A DNA stretch of 64,000 bases, from assembly GCA_035652235.1 (NCBI GenBank), contig DASREE010000022.1, forward strand, positions 1 through 64,000, given 5' to 3'. Source of the stretch: PALSA-612 sp035652235 (lineage in GTDB: Bacteria; Actinomycetota; Thermoleophilia; Gaiellales; Gaiellaceae). Shown piece by piece: positions 9,047-19,539 of this stretch (positions are counted from its first letter, which is position 1; every line of letters begins with the position of its first letter). The notes under the pieces were generated by a model. It was not told where the DNA came from and did not search any database. It was given only the letters and a program-made list of their open reading frames with translations. The position numbers were made by a program, and so were the translations under genes.

Positions 9047-9586
9047 CTACCGGCAGACGTGGGCGTGGATCTCGCGCGTCAGGGCATCGACCCGCCCGGC
9101 GAGCTGCCGCGTCTCCTCGGTCAGCTTCGTGTTCTGCTCGAGCAGCTGCTGGATCACCTCGTTCTGCCGCTCGGCGATCTCCTGGCGCTCGAGGCTCGCC
9201 TTCGCGAGCTCCTCGCGGTGCTGGGCGTCCGCCTCGGCGTGCGCCTTGTCGCGCTCGGCCTGCCGGGTCTGCGCGAGCAGGATCAGCGGCGCGGCGTACG
9301 CCGCCTGGGTGGAGAAGGCGAGGTTGAGCAGGATGAACGGGTACTTGTCGAAGTGGACGAAGATCGAGTAGCCGTTGAAGACGACCCAGAGGATGACGAT
9401 CAGCGTCTGGGTGAGGATGTAGGACGGGGTGCCGAAGAAACGGGCGAGCCGCTCCGCCAGCTGCCCGAACCAGTCGTCGCCGAACGCGGAGCCGAGGTGC
9501 ACGTGCGGCTGGAGGAAGCGCAGGTAGTGGTCGGGCGCCCGCAGGTAGTGCTGCGGCGCGCGCAGGAACGGCGGTCGCGCGAGCAT
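9047..9586 (-). CDS. DUF1003 membrane protein
   Basis: The 179-aa protein has a hydrophilic N-terminus, two membrane segments separated by NGYSIFVHFDKYPFILLN, and a long charged C-terminal coiled coil rich in Gln/Glu/Lys. This is the standard DUF1003 layout; the function of the family is unknown. I chose ATG 9586 because the open frame further upstream runs into the 3' end of the aminoacyl-tRNA synthetase gene and is low complexity. It lies 62 bases after that gene on the same strand and may be co-transcribed. Confidence 0.8.
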   Translation of the reverse strand: MLARPPFLRAPQHYLRAPDHYLRFLQPHVHLGSAFGDDWFGQLAERLARFFGTPSYILTQTLIVILWVVFNGYSIFVHFDKYPFILLNLAFSTQAAYAAPLILLAQTRQAERDKAHAEADAQHREELAKASLERQEIAERQNEVIQQLLEQNTKLTEETRQLAGRVDALTREIHAHVCR

Positions 9587-9648
9587 GTCGCCGAGCGTAG
9601 CCGTGGCTCCGGCTGGCGGGCCGCGGGCAGGGGCCGGCGGCGGGGGAG

Positions 9649-12711
<3,063 letters not shown>

Positions 12712-12860
12712 GCCGCCGATTCTACGGGCGGCCTCGCCCACCGGCCGTGGGACGGCGGAGGCGAGGGAGGCTGGCGCCGGAAGCGCCGCCGAGCGGGACG
12801 GGAACACGGGCCGCCGGGCGACCGTTTACGGTTCGGTACGTCGGAAACGGAAAGGAAGCC

Positions 12861-13184
12861 ATGTCTCAGGCTGTGACCGAAGCGACCTTCGAGCAGGAGG
12901 TCATTCAGAGCGACAAGCCCGTCCTGGTCGACTTCTGGGCCGAGTGGTGCGGGCCATGCCACGCCGTCGCGCCCGTCCTCGACACGATCGCGAAGGAGCG
13001 CGCCGACGAGCTCAAGCTCGTGAAGGTGAACATCGACGAGGAGCAGGGGCTTGCCCAGCGCTACGGGGTCATGTCCATCCCGACGATGATCCTGTTCCGG
13101 AACGGCGAGCCCGCCGCCGCCGTTGTCGGCGCCCAGCCGAAGAGCGCGATCGAGCGCGCTCTCGGGCTCGGCGTCGCCGCCTAG
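12861..13184 (+). CDS. trxA: Thioredoxin
   Basis: The 107-aa protein has the thioredoxin active site WCGPC (C30, C33) preceded by VLVDFWAE and the cis-Pro loop MSIPTMILF. It reduces protein disulfides and would be a plausible reductant for the peroxiredoxin 2.4 kb downstream. ATG 12861 is preceded by the clear ribosome site AAAGGAAG. Confidence 0.95.
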   Translation: MSQAVTEATFEQEVIQSDKPVLVDFWAEWCGPCHAVAPVLDTIAKERADELKLVKVNIDEEQGLAQRYGVMSIPTMILFRNGEPAAAVVGAQPKSAIERALGLGVAA

Positions 13185-13193
13185 CTTCTTCCC

Positions 13194-13225
13194 GCGCGAG
13201 CCGCGGCGCTGGCCGCGGCTCGCGC
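13194..13225. terminator. Bidirectional hairpin between convergent trxA and Nudix genes
   Basis: Arms GCGCGAGCCGCGG (13194-13206) and CCGCGGCTCGCGC (13213-13225) pair perfectly over 13 bp with a 6-nt loop. The element sits between the trxA stop (13184) and the Nudix stop (13231), where a two-way terminator is expected. Confidence 0.65.
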
Positions 13226-13230
13226 CGGCC

Positions 13231-13767
13231 CTACGGCCGGCGGGCCCGCCAGGCGCGCAGCACCTGGCGGACGTTGGCGAAGCCGATCTGGTCGTCGGGC
13301 GGCAGCTCCGCGGGGGCGAACCAGCGGAGCTCGGAGACGTCGTCTGCCGGCTCCAGCTCGCCCCCCTCGGGCACCGCCGTCCAGTACAGGTTGAGCGTCG
13401 TCGTCGCGTCGTCTGCCTCGCCGTAGCGGTCGAGCCAGACGCCGACGAACTCCCCCGGCGCGACCTCGAGCCCCGTCTCCTCGCGGAGCTCCCGTCGCAG
13501 CGCCTCGAGCGGGTGCTCGCCCTCCTCGACGAAGCCGCCCGGGAGGTCCCAGCTGCCGGCGTGCGGGTCGCGCGCACGCCGGGCGAGCAGCAGCCTCCCC
13601 GCCCCGTCCTCGACGAGCGCGCATGCGGTCGGCTCGGACGTCGAGTAGGCGACGAACCCGCAGGCGGCGCACTCGACGCGCCCCCTGTCCGGGGACACGT
13701 CGCCGCCGCACTTCGGACAGTGACGCCATGCGTCGACGCGACCCACGAGCGGCAAGAATACGGGCAT
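13231..13767 (-). CDS. Nudix hydrolase with N-terminal zinc ribbon
   Basis: The 178-aa protein has an N-terminal zinc ribbon (CPKCGG, then CAACG about 15 residues later) followed by a Nudix domain. The Nudix box starts at GGFVEEGEHPLEALRRE and continues with LREETGL, giving the G-x5-E-x7-REUxEExGU pattern. The ribbon-Nudix layout is like NADH pyrophosphatase-type or general NUDIX housecleaning enzymes that hydrolyse nucleoside diphosphate derivatives; the substrate is not determined. ATG 13767 gives a natural N-terminus. Confidence 0.85.
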   Translation of the reverse strand: MPVFLPLVGRVDAWRHCPKCGGDVSPDRGRVECAACGFVAYSTSEPTACALVEDGAGRLLLARRARDPHAGSWDLPGGFVEEGEHPLEALRRELREETGLEVAPGEFVGVWLDRYGEADDATTTLNLYWTAVPEGGELEPADDVSELRWFAPAELPPDDQIGFANVRQVLRAWRARRP

Positions 13768-13833
13768 GGTCGCCCCAGGCTGCGCAGCGCCGCCCGTGAC
13801 CGCGCCGGACGCCGCCGGCAGCAGGGACCGCCC

Positions 13834-14211
13834 GTGAGCCCGAGACACGTCCCGGCGACGCAGCACGAGCTCAGCCGCTGCGGGCTTCTCGCCGAGCTTC
13901 CCGGCGAGCGGCTCGTCCAGCTCGCCGGCCGGATGCGGCGCGAGGAGGTGGCCGCAGGCCGAGCGCCCGTCGTCGAGGGAGAGCCGGGCGACCGCTTCTA
14001 CGTCGTCCTCTCCGGGATGCTCGTCGTCAGCCAGAGCAGCATGGGGCCTCGCCGCGTGCTCAAGCCCGGCGACTACTTCGGAGAGGTGGCGCTGGCGATG
14101 CAGGTGCCGCGGACCGCCTCTGTCCGCGCCCTGACGCCGGCCGTGCTGGCGAGCTGCGACCGCGCGACCTTCGACGAGTTCGTGCGGCCGCTCTTTGCCG
14201 ACGACGACTGA
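13834..14211 (+). CDS. Cyclic-nucleotide-binding domain protein
   Basis: The 125-aa protein starts at GTG 13834. It is a single cNMP-binding beta-barrel with the phosphate-binding cassette GDYFGEVALAMQVPRTASVRA, keeping the FGE and RTA residues. No DNA-binding domain or enzyme domain follows, so it is a stand-alone sensor or adaptor rather than a Crp regulator. It lies between the divergent Nudix gene and a convergent hydrolase. Confidence 0.8.
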   Translation: MSPRHVPATQHELSRCGLLAELPGERLVQLAGRMRREEVAAGRAPVVEGEPGDRFYVVLSGMLVVSQSSMGPRRVLKPGDYFGEVALAMQVPRTASVRALTPAVLASCDRATFDEFVRPLFADDD

Positions 14212-14219
14212 TCGGGGCG

Positions 14220-15035
14220 TCAGGCCGGGCGCAGCTCGGCGAGCACCGCCTCTGACAGCCGCGGCCATGCGTCGAGCGCCCAGCCTCCGAACTCCCGGTC
14301 GGCGAGGCACGCGCACGCGACACGAGCCGCCGGGTCGACCCACAGGAAGGTGCCGCTGCGGCCGAAGTGGCCGAACGTCTGCGGCGAGGTGCGACGCCCC
14401 GTCCAGTGGGGGTCCTTCCCGTCCTTCAGCTCGAAGCCGAGTCCCCAGTCGAGCGGGTCGAAGCGGCCGAGGCCGGGCAGCACGCCGGCGAGCCCGGGAA
14501 AGGCGACGGTGGTCGCCTCGGCCAGCGTCTCCTGCGAGACGAGCGTCGGCGCGACCAGCTCGCGCGCGAAGCGAAGCAGGTCGTCGAGCGAGCCGTGCAG
14601 GCCGAAGGCCGGGGAGCCGCGCAGCGCCGCGCCGAGGCCGAGCGGCCGCAGGACGGCTTGCTCGAGGTACTCGGCGAACGGCATCTCCGCCCGCGTTGCG
14701 ACGTGCGCGGCGAGCACCTCGAAACCGGCGTTGGAGTAGATCCTGCGCACCCCCGGACGGGCGATCGGCGGCCCGCCCGGCTCGAAGGGCAGTCCGGAGG
14801 CGTGCGCGAGCAGGTGGCGGACGGTCGAGCCCGGCGGCCCCGCCGGCTCGTCGAGGTCGATCGTCCCCTCCTCCGCCGCCACCAGGCACGCCAGCGACGT
14901 CGCGAGCTTCGTCACCGACGCCCACGGGAAGACGCGCGTACGCTCGCCGTGCGTGTCGGCCACCTCGCCGCCCGCGAGGACGCCCACGGCGACGTTGTCC
15001 GCGCCCCACTCGTCGACCTGGGCGAGCGCCTGCAC
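14220..15035 (-). CDS. Beta-lactamase-fold serine hydrolase (class C / esterase-like)
   Basis: The 271-aa protein has the serine beta-lactamase fold motifs: S-x-x-K as SVTK (S40, K43), YSN (Y100-N102) and HFGRSGT in place of the KTG motif. Members include DD-peptidases, esterases and EstB-like enzymes. No signal peptide is visible, so it is probably cytoplasmic and an esterase or peptidase rather than a resistance enzyme. It converges on the cNMP-binding gene with an 8-base gap. Confidence 0.8.
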   Translation of the reverse strand: MQALAQVDEWGADNVAVGVLAGGEVADTHGERTRVFPWASVTKLATSLACLVAAEEGTIDLDEPAGPPGSTVRHLLAHASGLPFEPGGPPIARPGVRRIYSNAGFEVLAAHVATRAEMPFAEYLEQAVLRPLGLGAALRGSPAFGLHGSLDDLLRFARELVAPTLVSQETLAEATTVAFPGLAGVLPGLGRFDPLDWGLGFELKDGKDPHWTGRRTSPQTFGHFGRSGTFLWVDPAARVACACLADREFGGWALDAWPRLSEAVLAELRPA

Positions 15036-15135
15036 GGCCGGTGATACTAGGCGCGTGCAGCGGGGGCACGTTCAGCGGAGGCGCGTTGCGGCGGTGTCCG
15101 CGCCCGACGACCTCGTCGGTCTAGGCTGAGGGGCG

Positions 15136-15279
15136 ATGCAGCTCGCGACCGCAGTGGCCACGCTCGCGCTCGGCGCGATGCCTCACGTGAGGATGCTCGA
15201 CCGGGCGACCGTCGAGGGCGAGCTGATCCACCTGCGCACGCCCGGCCACGACCTGCTCGTCCGCCTCCAGGGGGCATGA
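15136..15279 (+). CDS. Possible 47-aa protein upstream of the seleno-peroxiredoxin
   Basis: ATG 15136 opens a 47-codon frame whose TGA stop (15277-15279) abuts the GTG start of the peroxiredoxin in the same frame. The N-terminal half is mildly hydrophobic (ATAVATLALGAM). I see no recognisable domain. It could be a small real gene, a translated leader or chance. Confidence 0.25.
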   Translation: MQLATAVATLALGAMPHVRMLDRATVEGELIHLRTPGHDLLVRLQGA

Positions 15280-15741
15280 GTGCTCCAGGCGGGAGACCGC
15301 GCCCCGCTCGACGCGACCGTCTGGCTCGGCCCGAACGACCGCGTCAGCTTCGGCGAGATCGTCGCCGACGGGCCTGTCCTGCTCTTCTTCTACCTCTTCG
15401 ACTGGACGGGCACCTGAACGAACGAGATGGAGCTCCTGCGTGACAGGAAGGAGGAGTTCGAGCAGGCGGGCGTGAAACCGCTCGGGATCTCGCGCGACTC
15501 GCCGTGGACGCACATCTCGTGGATGCAGGCGCTCGACCTGACGGTCGGCCTTCTCTCGGACTGGAACGCGGAGGCGGTGCGCGGCTTCGGCGTCTCGCAG
15601 GTCTACAAGGGCCTGCAGGACGTGGCGGTCCGATCCGCCTTCCTCGTCGACGGCGACGGCGTCGTGCGCGGAGCCTGGCGCTACCGCAACGACGAGGTGC
15701 CGGACTTCGACGAGCTGCTCGCGGCCGCGCAGGCTTTGTAG
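15280..15741 (+). CDS. Selenocysteine-containing peroxiredoxin (AhpE/BCP-like), TGA at codon 46
   Basis: The frame from GTG 15280 encodes a complete AhpC/TSA-family peroxiredoxin of 153 aa, interrupted only by TGA at 15415-15417 (codon 46). Before it is LLFFYLFDWTGT and after it TNEMELLRD. In cysteine homologues this region reads like T-x-x-C-T-x-E, so the TGA takes the place of the peroxidatic Cys. The rest, including GISRDSPWTHISW, LLSDWNAEAVRGFGV and AFLVDGDGVVRGAWRY, is typical of AhpE. A SECIS-like hairpin with apical loop CGTGA starts 12 nt past the TGA. The enzyme would reduce peroxides. The alternative is a pseudogene with one stop mutation at exactly that codon. Confidence 0.85.
15430..15459 (+). 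promoter_or_regulatory. Candidate bacterial SECIS element
   Basis: Downstream of the in-frame TGA the RNA can fold GAGCT (15430-15434) with AGTTC (15455-15459) and CCTG (15435-15438) with CAGG (15444-15447), leaving the apical loop CGTGA at 15439-15443. Bacterial SECIS hairpins sit in this window after UGA and carry a G at the start of the loop, as here. Folding was done by eye. Confidence 0.55.
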
Positions 15742-15773
15742 CGCTCGCCCTCGCCGTCTACCTGGCGTCGGCG

Positions 15774-17747
15774 GTGCTCGCGGCCGTGCCCGGAATCGGC
15801 AGCTTCGGCAGCCGCTTCCTCGCGGGCGGCGCCCCCGGCTACGGCGAGGCCGCACCCGGCGACCACCTGCAGACCGCCTACCACCTGTGGCTGTTCGGCA
15901 GCCAGATCGAGCACGGCCGCTACCCATGGCGCGACCCGTACCAGTTCCGGCCGGAAGCGAAGCCGACGGTGAACCCGGCCGTGTGGCCGTTCGGCCCCGT
16001 CTACTGGCCGCTGTGGCGAATCTTCGACCCGGTGGTCGCCTGGAACCTGTTCGTCCTGCTCACCTTCGTCCTAGCCGGCCTGCTCGCCTGTGCCTGGCTG
16101 CGCGAGCTCGGCCTCCCGCGCGGTCCCGCCCTCGCCGGCGGCCTCGCCTTCGAGATCGCGCCCTACCGGACGGTGCAGAGCGCCGGGCACCTGCTCGGGC
16201 CGGTCGCCGTCCTCCTTCCGCTCTCGCTGTATGCGCTCGAGCGAGGCCGTAAGGGCAGCCCGCTCTGGTATCTGCTCGCGGCCGGGGCGATCGCCTCCAT
16301 CCCGCTCTCCGGCCAGGCGCACCTCGCCATCGGCGCGATCCCGTTCTTCCTCGCCTACGGGGCCGTGCGCCTGCCCGAGACCGTGCGTCGGCGCGCGTTC
16401 CACCTGACCGGGACGGCGACAGGCGTCGGGCTCGCGGTCGCGGCGGGAATCCTGATCGACCGGGCGCTGGTCCGGGGCTCGATCAACGCGCAGGGGCGCT
16501 CGCTCGCGAGCGTGGGCGCGTACTCGGCGGAGTGGGTCGACTTCCTCGTGCGCCACGACCGCCACGGCAGCGAGAGCTTCGTCTTCCTCGGCTGGGCGAC
16601 CCCGACCGCCGCCCTGTTCGGGCTCGCCGTTCTCTGCCGGTCGCGGCGGTGGCTGCTGGCGGTCGTGCTCGGCCTCGGCGTGGCGATCCCGATGCTGCTC
16701 GCGCTCGGCACGAACACGCCGCTCTACCGGCCCGTGCGCGCCGTCGTCCCCGGCCTCCAGTACCCGCGCGTGCCGGAGCGGATCATGCCGGTCGCCTGCC
16801 TCGCGATCGCCGCGCTCGCCGCCTTCGGCGTCTCGGCGCTCGCCGAGGCGGACGTGGCCGGCTACGCCAGGTGGACGTGGACGACCGCCGGCCTGGTCAG
16901 GCGGGAGGCGCGGGCGGTGCTCGTCGGCGCGATCGCGCTCGTCGCCGTCGCCGCCGACCTGCACGTGCACGCGCTCCGCGCGACCGCGGCCGACCAGGGC
17001 AACAGGGCGTACGCCGCGCTCCAGGGCGGCCCGCGCGACGCGCGCCTGCTCGAGCTCCCTGTCTTCCTCCCCGACGTGCACTACGGGAGCGTCTACCAGT
17101 ACTACGACACCGGCGCACGGCGCGAGCGGCCGAGCGGCTACTCGACGACCGCGCCCGTCTCCGCCGACGCGACCGCCCGGCGCCTGCTCGCGCTCAACTG
17201 CGGCGACTGGACGACGAGGCCCGGCGCCGTCCTGCGGCAGCTCGGGGTGCGAGAGATCGTCTTCCACCGCGGCCTGTTCGTGCTCAACCCGGCCGTGCCG
17301 AAGCGGACGTGGTTCGCCTGGCTCGGCCTCGTCCAGCACGGCTACCGTCCCTGGGCAAGCGACGGCGCCGTCACAGTGCTCGACCGCCTGCACGGCGGGG
17401 TGCCGCCCCCGCCCGCACCGGTACCCGAACCCCATCGGGACGCCATCCACCTGTGCCAGAACTGGTACCGGAACGACGGCGACGGCCGGGCGATGTCCGC
17501 GAGCCACGCGGCCTTCTGGGTTTACGGTGCTCGGATCCGGCTGATCATGCGTTCGCTCGCCCCACTGGACGTCCGCTTCGGCGTCGACGGCCGGCCGCTG
17601 TTCACGCGCCGGGTCGAGCCCCCGCAGGAGTACCCGCTGTCGCTCGGCCGGACAGGCTGGCACCTCGTCACCCTGGACACGCCGGCGCTCCCCGTCGTCG
17701 CCGGGCGGCGCGAGGGGGCGCGCCTGCTCGCGTACGTGCTCGGCTGA
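15774..17747 (+). CDS. Large multi-pass membrane protein (glycosyltransferase-C-like)
   Basis: The protein is about 657 aa with ten or more membrane helices in its first 400 residues and a soluble C-terminal domain. Early periplasmic-loop acidic and aromatic residues (GDHLQTAYHLWLFGSQIEHG, YPWRDPYQF) resemble GT-C fold lipid-linked sugar transferases. YSTTAPVS and similar stretches lie in the soluble part. The exact family and substrate are not recognised. No ATG is available; GTG 15774 is the first in-frame GTG after the peroxiredoxin, but the frame is open upstream and the start is uncertain. Confidence 0.6.
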   Translation: MLAAVPGIGSFGSRFLAGGAPGYGEAAPGDHLQTAYHLWLFGSQIEHGRYPWRDPYQFRPEAKPTVNPAVWPFGPVYWPLWRIFDPVVAWNLFVLLTFVLAGLLACAWLRELGLPRGPALAGGLAFEIAPYRTVQSAGHLLGPVAVLLPLSLYALERGRKGSPLWYLLAAGAIASIPLSGQAHLAIGAIPFFLAYGAVRLPETVRRRAFHLTGTATGVGLAVAAGILIDRALVRGSINAQGRSLASVGAYSAEWVDFLVRHDRHGSESFVFLGWATPTAALFGLAVLCRSRRWLLAVVLGLGVAIPMLLALGTNTPLYRPVRAVVPGLQYPRVPERIMPVACLAIAALAAFGVSALAEADVAGYARWTWTTAGLVRREARAVLVGAIALVAVAADLHVHALRATAADQGNRAYAALQGGPRDARLLELPVFLPDVHYGSVYQYYDTGARRERPSGYSTTAPVSADATARRLLALNCGDWTTRPGAVLRQLGVREIVFHRGLFVLNPAVPKRTWFAWLGLVQHGYRPWASDGAVTVLDRLHGGVPPPPAPVPEPHRDAIHLCQNWYRNDGDGRAMSASHAAFWVYGARIRLIMRSLAPLDVRFGVDGRPLFTRRVEPPQEYPLSLGRTGWHLVTLDTPALPVVAGRREGARLLAYVLG

Positions 17748-18180
17748 CCCGCGCCCGCGCAGCCTGCGAGAACGCGCGGCCATGCTCGCGGTCACCTGGT
17801 ACGAGTGGCTCAAGCGAGGGCGAGGTGACGGTGCCGCCGACACTGCAGGCGTTGCCGGCCGCGCGACTCGACCAGCTGACGAATCACGCCATCACATGCC
17901 CATCGCGTGGTAAGCATCTGCTGTTTTGCAGGCACTTCTGTGCGATTCGAGCTGCGGTGTCATCACCGGGTCCTCACCAGGAAACACGAAGACGACCCCG
18001 AGGCCTCGACCCCCGGGCCCACCTGAGCCTGCTCAGCAGCAGAGGAAATCGGCGCTGCCGAAGGAAGCACGCGAAGGTCTGATCAGGGCGTGGCTCTCGT
18101 GAGCGGCATCCCGAGGTCGAGTGGGTCCCGGTCGACAAGGAAGGGCGTGACACTGAGCAGCCTCGGAAGCGCGAACGTGT
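17748..18180. other. Junction between chromosome and mobile element, no clear gene
   Basis: These 433 bases separate the last chromosomal gene from the integrase. A 43-codon frame starts at ATG 17782, but it has no recognisable features. The left attachment site of the element should lie here. I could not identify a tRNA 3' end or a repeat that would mark it, because the right end of the element is outside the window. Confidence 0.4.
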
Positions 18181-19320
18181 CTAGTCCTCCTCCGCGACAA
18201 GCGCTTGTCTGCGCGTTCTGCGCGCGGACTGGCCACGATCGCCGACGCGGGATGTATTCAAGAGACGCTGATACGCCGTCTTCGGCACTTCGTCGAGCGG
18301 CATCACGTGCGTATAGACGTCGAGCGTGGTGGAGACCTGACGCTGCCCCACGCGCTCGCCAATCTCGCGCGCAGGGATCCCCTGGCCGTGCCAAAGCGTG
18401 ATCCTGCGGTGCCGGAGATCGTGCGGGTGGTAGTGCGGGATGCCCGCAGCCTTGCACGCCTTCGCCATCATCTTCTCGACCTTCTGTCGCGGGTGGCCGA
18501 CGTCATGTGGCCATGTGAAGAGCCGCCTCCCCGAGTCGCGGTCGTCTGGCGGGCATGAGTCGAGCAAGATCTCGAAGAGCCAGTCCGGTACCTGTACCCA
18601 CCGCGCTCGACGGTGACCGCGCCGCCCCTTGACGTTCTCGGGTCGCGAGAGGATGCGCATGTTCGTGTGGTCGACGTCTCCCCACGTCCATCCAAGAGTT
18701 TCCCCGAGCCGCGCGCCCGTCTGCTCAAGCAAGACGAAGAGCAGGCGATGCTCGAGGCGGATTGCGTCGAGAAACGCCAGCACGTGTTTGTCGCTCGGCG
18801 GCGAGTGGATCGGCCGCTCCGCCGTCGGCAAGCGAAGCGCACGATGGCGCGCGGGGTTCGGCTCGATTCCCGACTGGTCAACGACCTGGCGCAACGTGCC
18901 GAGATAATCACGCACTACGGCGGCCGTGAGTTCCGACGTCTGTTCGTTGATCCACTCTTGAATCTCGCCGTGCTCGATCGTTTCAGGAGGCCGCTTGCCG
19001 AACTTTGGCGAGATGCGCTTCCAGTGCACGCGGTAGTTCTCACGCGTCCGCTCGTCGACATCGATTCTCGTCTTGAGCCAGAGCGCGAACCAGTCGTCGA
19101 GCGTCCGCCTCGGCGACGCCGACGCGCGGAGAGAGCCGCGCGGGTCGCGGCCCGCGGCGATCTCGCCCCCGACGTAGTCACGACGGGTTCGAGCCTCCTT
19201 CAGCGTCTTGAACGTGCCGCCGGACTCGACCGGCCATGCGCGTCCTCCCCGTCTGTAGAGGACCTGGTACCGCTTCTCGCCGGAAACGGTTTCCCGGGTT
19301 CGGATCCACGCGGGACTCAC
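18181..19320 (-). CDS. int: Tyrosine recombinase (integrase)
   Basis: The 379-aa phage-type integrase has an N-terminal arm-binding region, a SAM-like core-binding domain (about 70-160) and a catalytic domain. Catalytic residues visible are R204 in TGARLGE, H300 and R303 in HDLRH, and the nucleophile Y336 in VYTHV. The usual second His or Trp before the Tyr (LGH in most members) is Gln here (VGQRQ, Q326). Its 5' end overlaps the excisionase gene by 4 bases. It should excise and integrate the element. Confidence 0.92.
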   Translation of the reverse strand: MSPAWIRTRETVSGEKRYQVLYRRGGRAWPVESGGTFKTLKEARTRRDYVGGEIAAGRDPRGSLRASASPRRTLDDWFALWLKTRIDVDERTRENYRVHWKRISPKFGKRPPETIEHGEIQEWINEQTSELTAAVVRDYLGTLRQVVDQSGIEPNPARHRALRLPTAERPIHSPPSDKHVLAFLDAIRLEHRLLFVLLEQTGARLGETLGWTWGDVDHTNMRILSRPENVKGRRGHRRARWVQVPDWLFEILLDSCPPDDRDSGRRLFTWPHDVGHPRQKVEKMMAKACKAAGIPHYHPHDLRHRRITLWHGQGIPAREIGERVGQRQVSTTLDVYTHVMPLDEVPKTAYQRLLNTSRVGDRGQSARRTRRQALVAEED

Positions 19321-19538
19321 TTGAACCTCAGGCTCTCTTCCAAGAACTGCAGGACGTCGCTCCGTCTGACGTACACCTTCCGAAGTCCAGGCGGCTCGAT
19401 TACGGGGAGCGACCGCATGATTGCCTCGGCTGCAGCGCGCGTGACCCCAAGCTCCTCACGCAAGCGACGACAGTCCAACAGCCTCGGCAGCGACTCGTCT
19501 CCACTGCGGTTGCGGACACGACCTTGGATCGGTTCCAT
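19317..19538 (-). CDS. Excisionase-like small DNA-binding protein
   Basis: The 73-aa protein has a winged-helix/HTH_17-like pattern: LLDCRRLREELGVTRAAAEAIMRSL followed by a wing and VYVRRSDVLQFLEE. This is the usual form of an excisionase or recombination directionality factor. It is translationally coupled to the integrase (ATGA overlap), which supports that role. It starts 1 base after the primase stop on the same strand. Confidence 0.8.
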   Translation of the reverse strand: MEPIQGRVRNRSGDESLPRLLDCRRLREELGVTRAAAEAIMRSLPVIEPPGLRKVYVRRSDVLQFLEESLRFK

Positions 19539-19539
19539 C

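Noticed and set aside
15427..15741. A short gene starting at ATG 15427 (the peroxiredoxin without its N-terminus)
   Set aside because: It would lack the first strands and the peroxidatic residue, while the upstream frame encodes exactly the missing part apart from one TGA.
17748..18180. Left attachment site of the element in a tRNA or gene 3' end
   Set aside because: I found no tRNA end in the spacer, and the right junction is outside the window, so no direct repeat can be compared.
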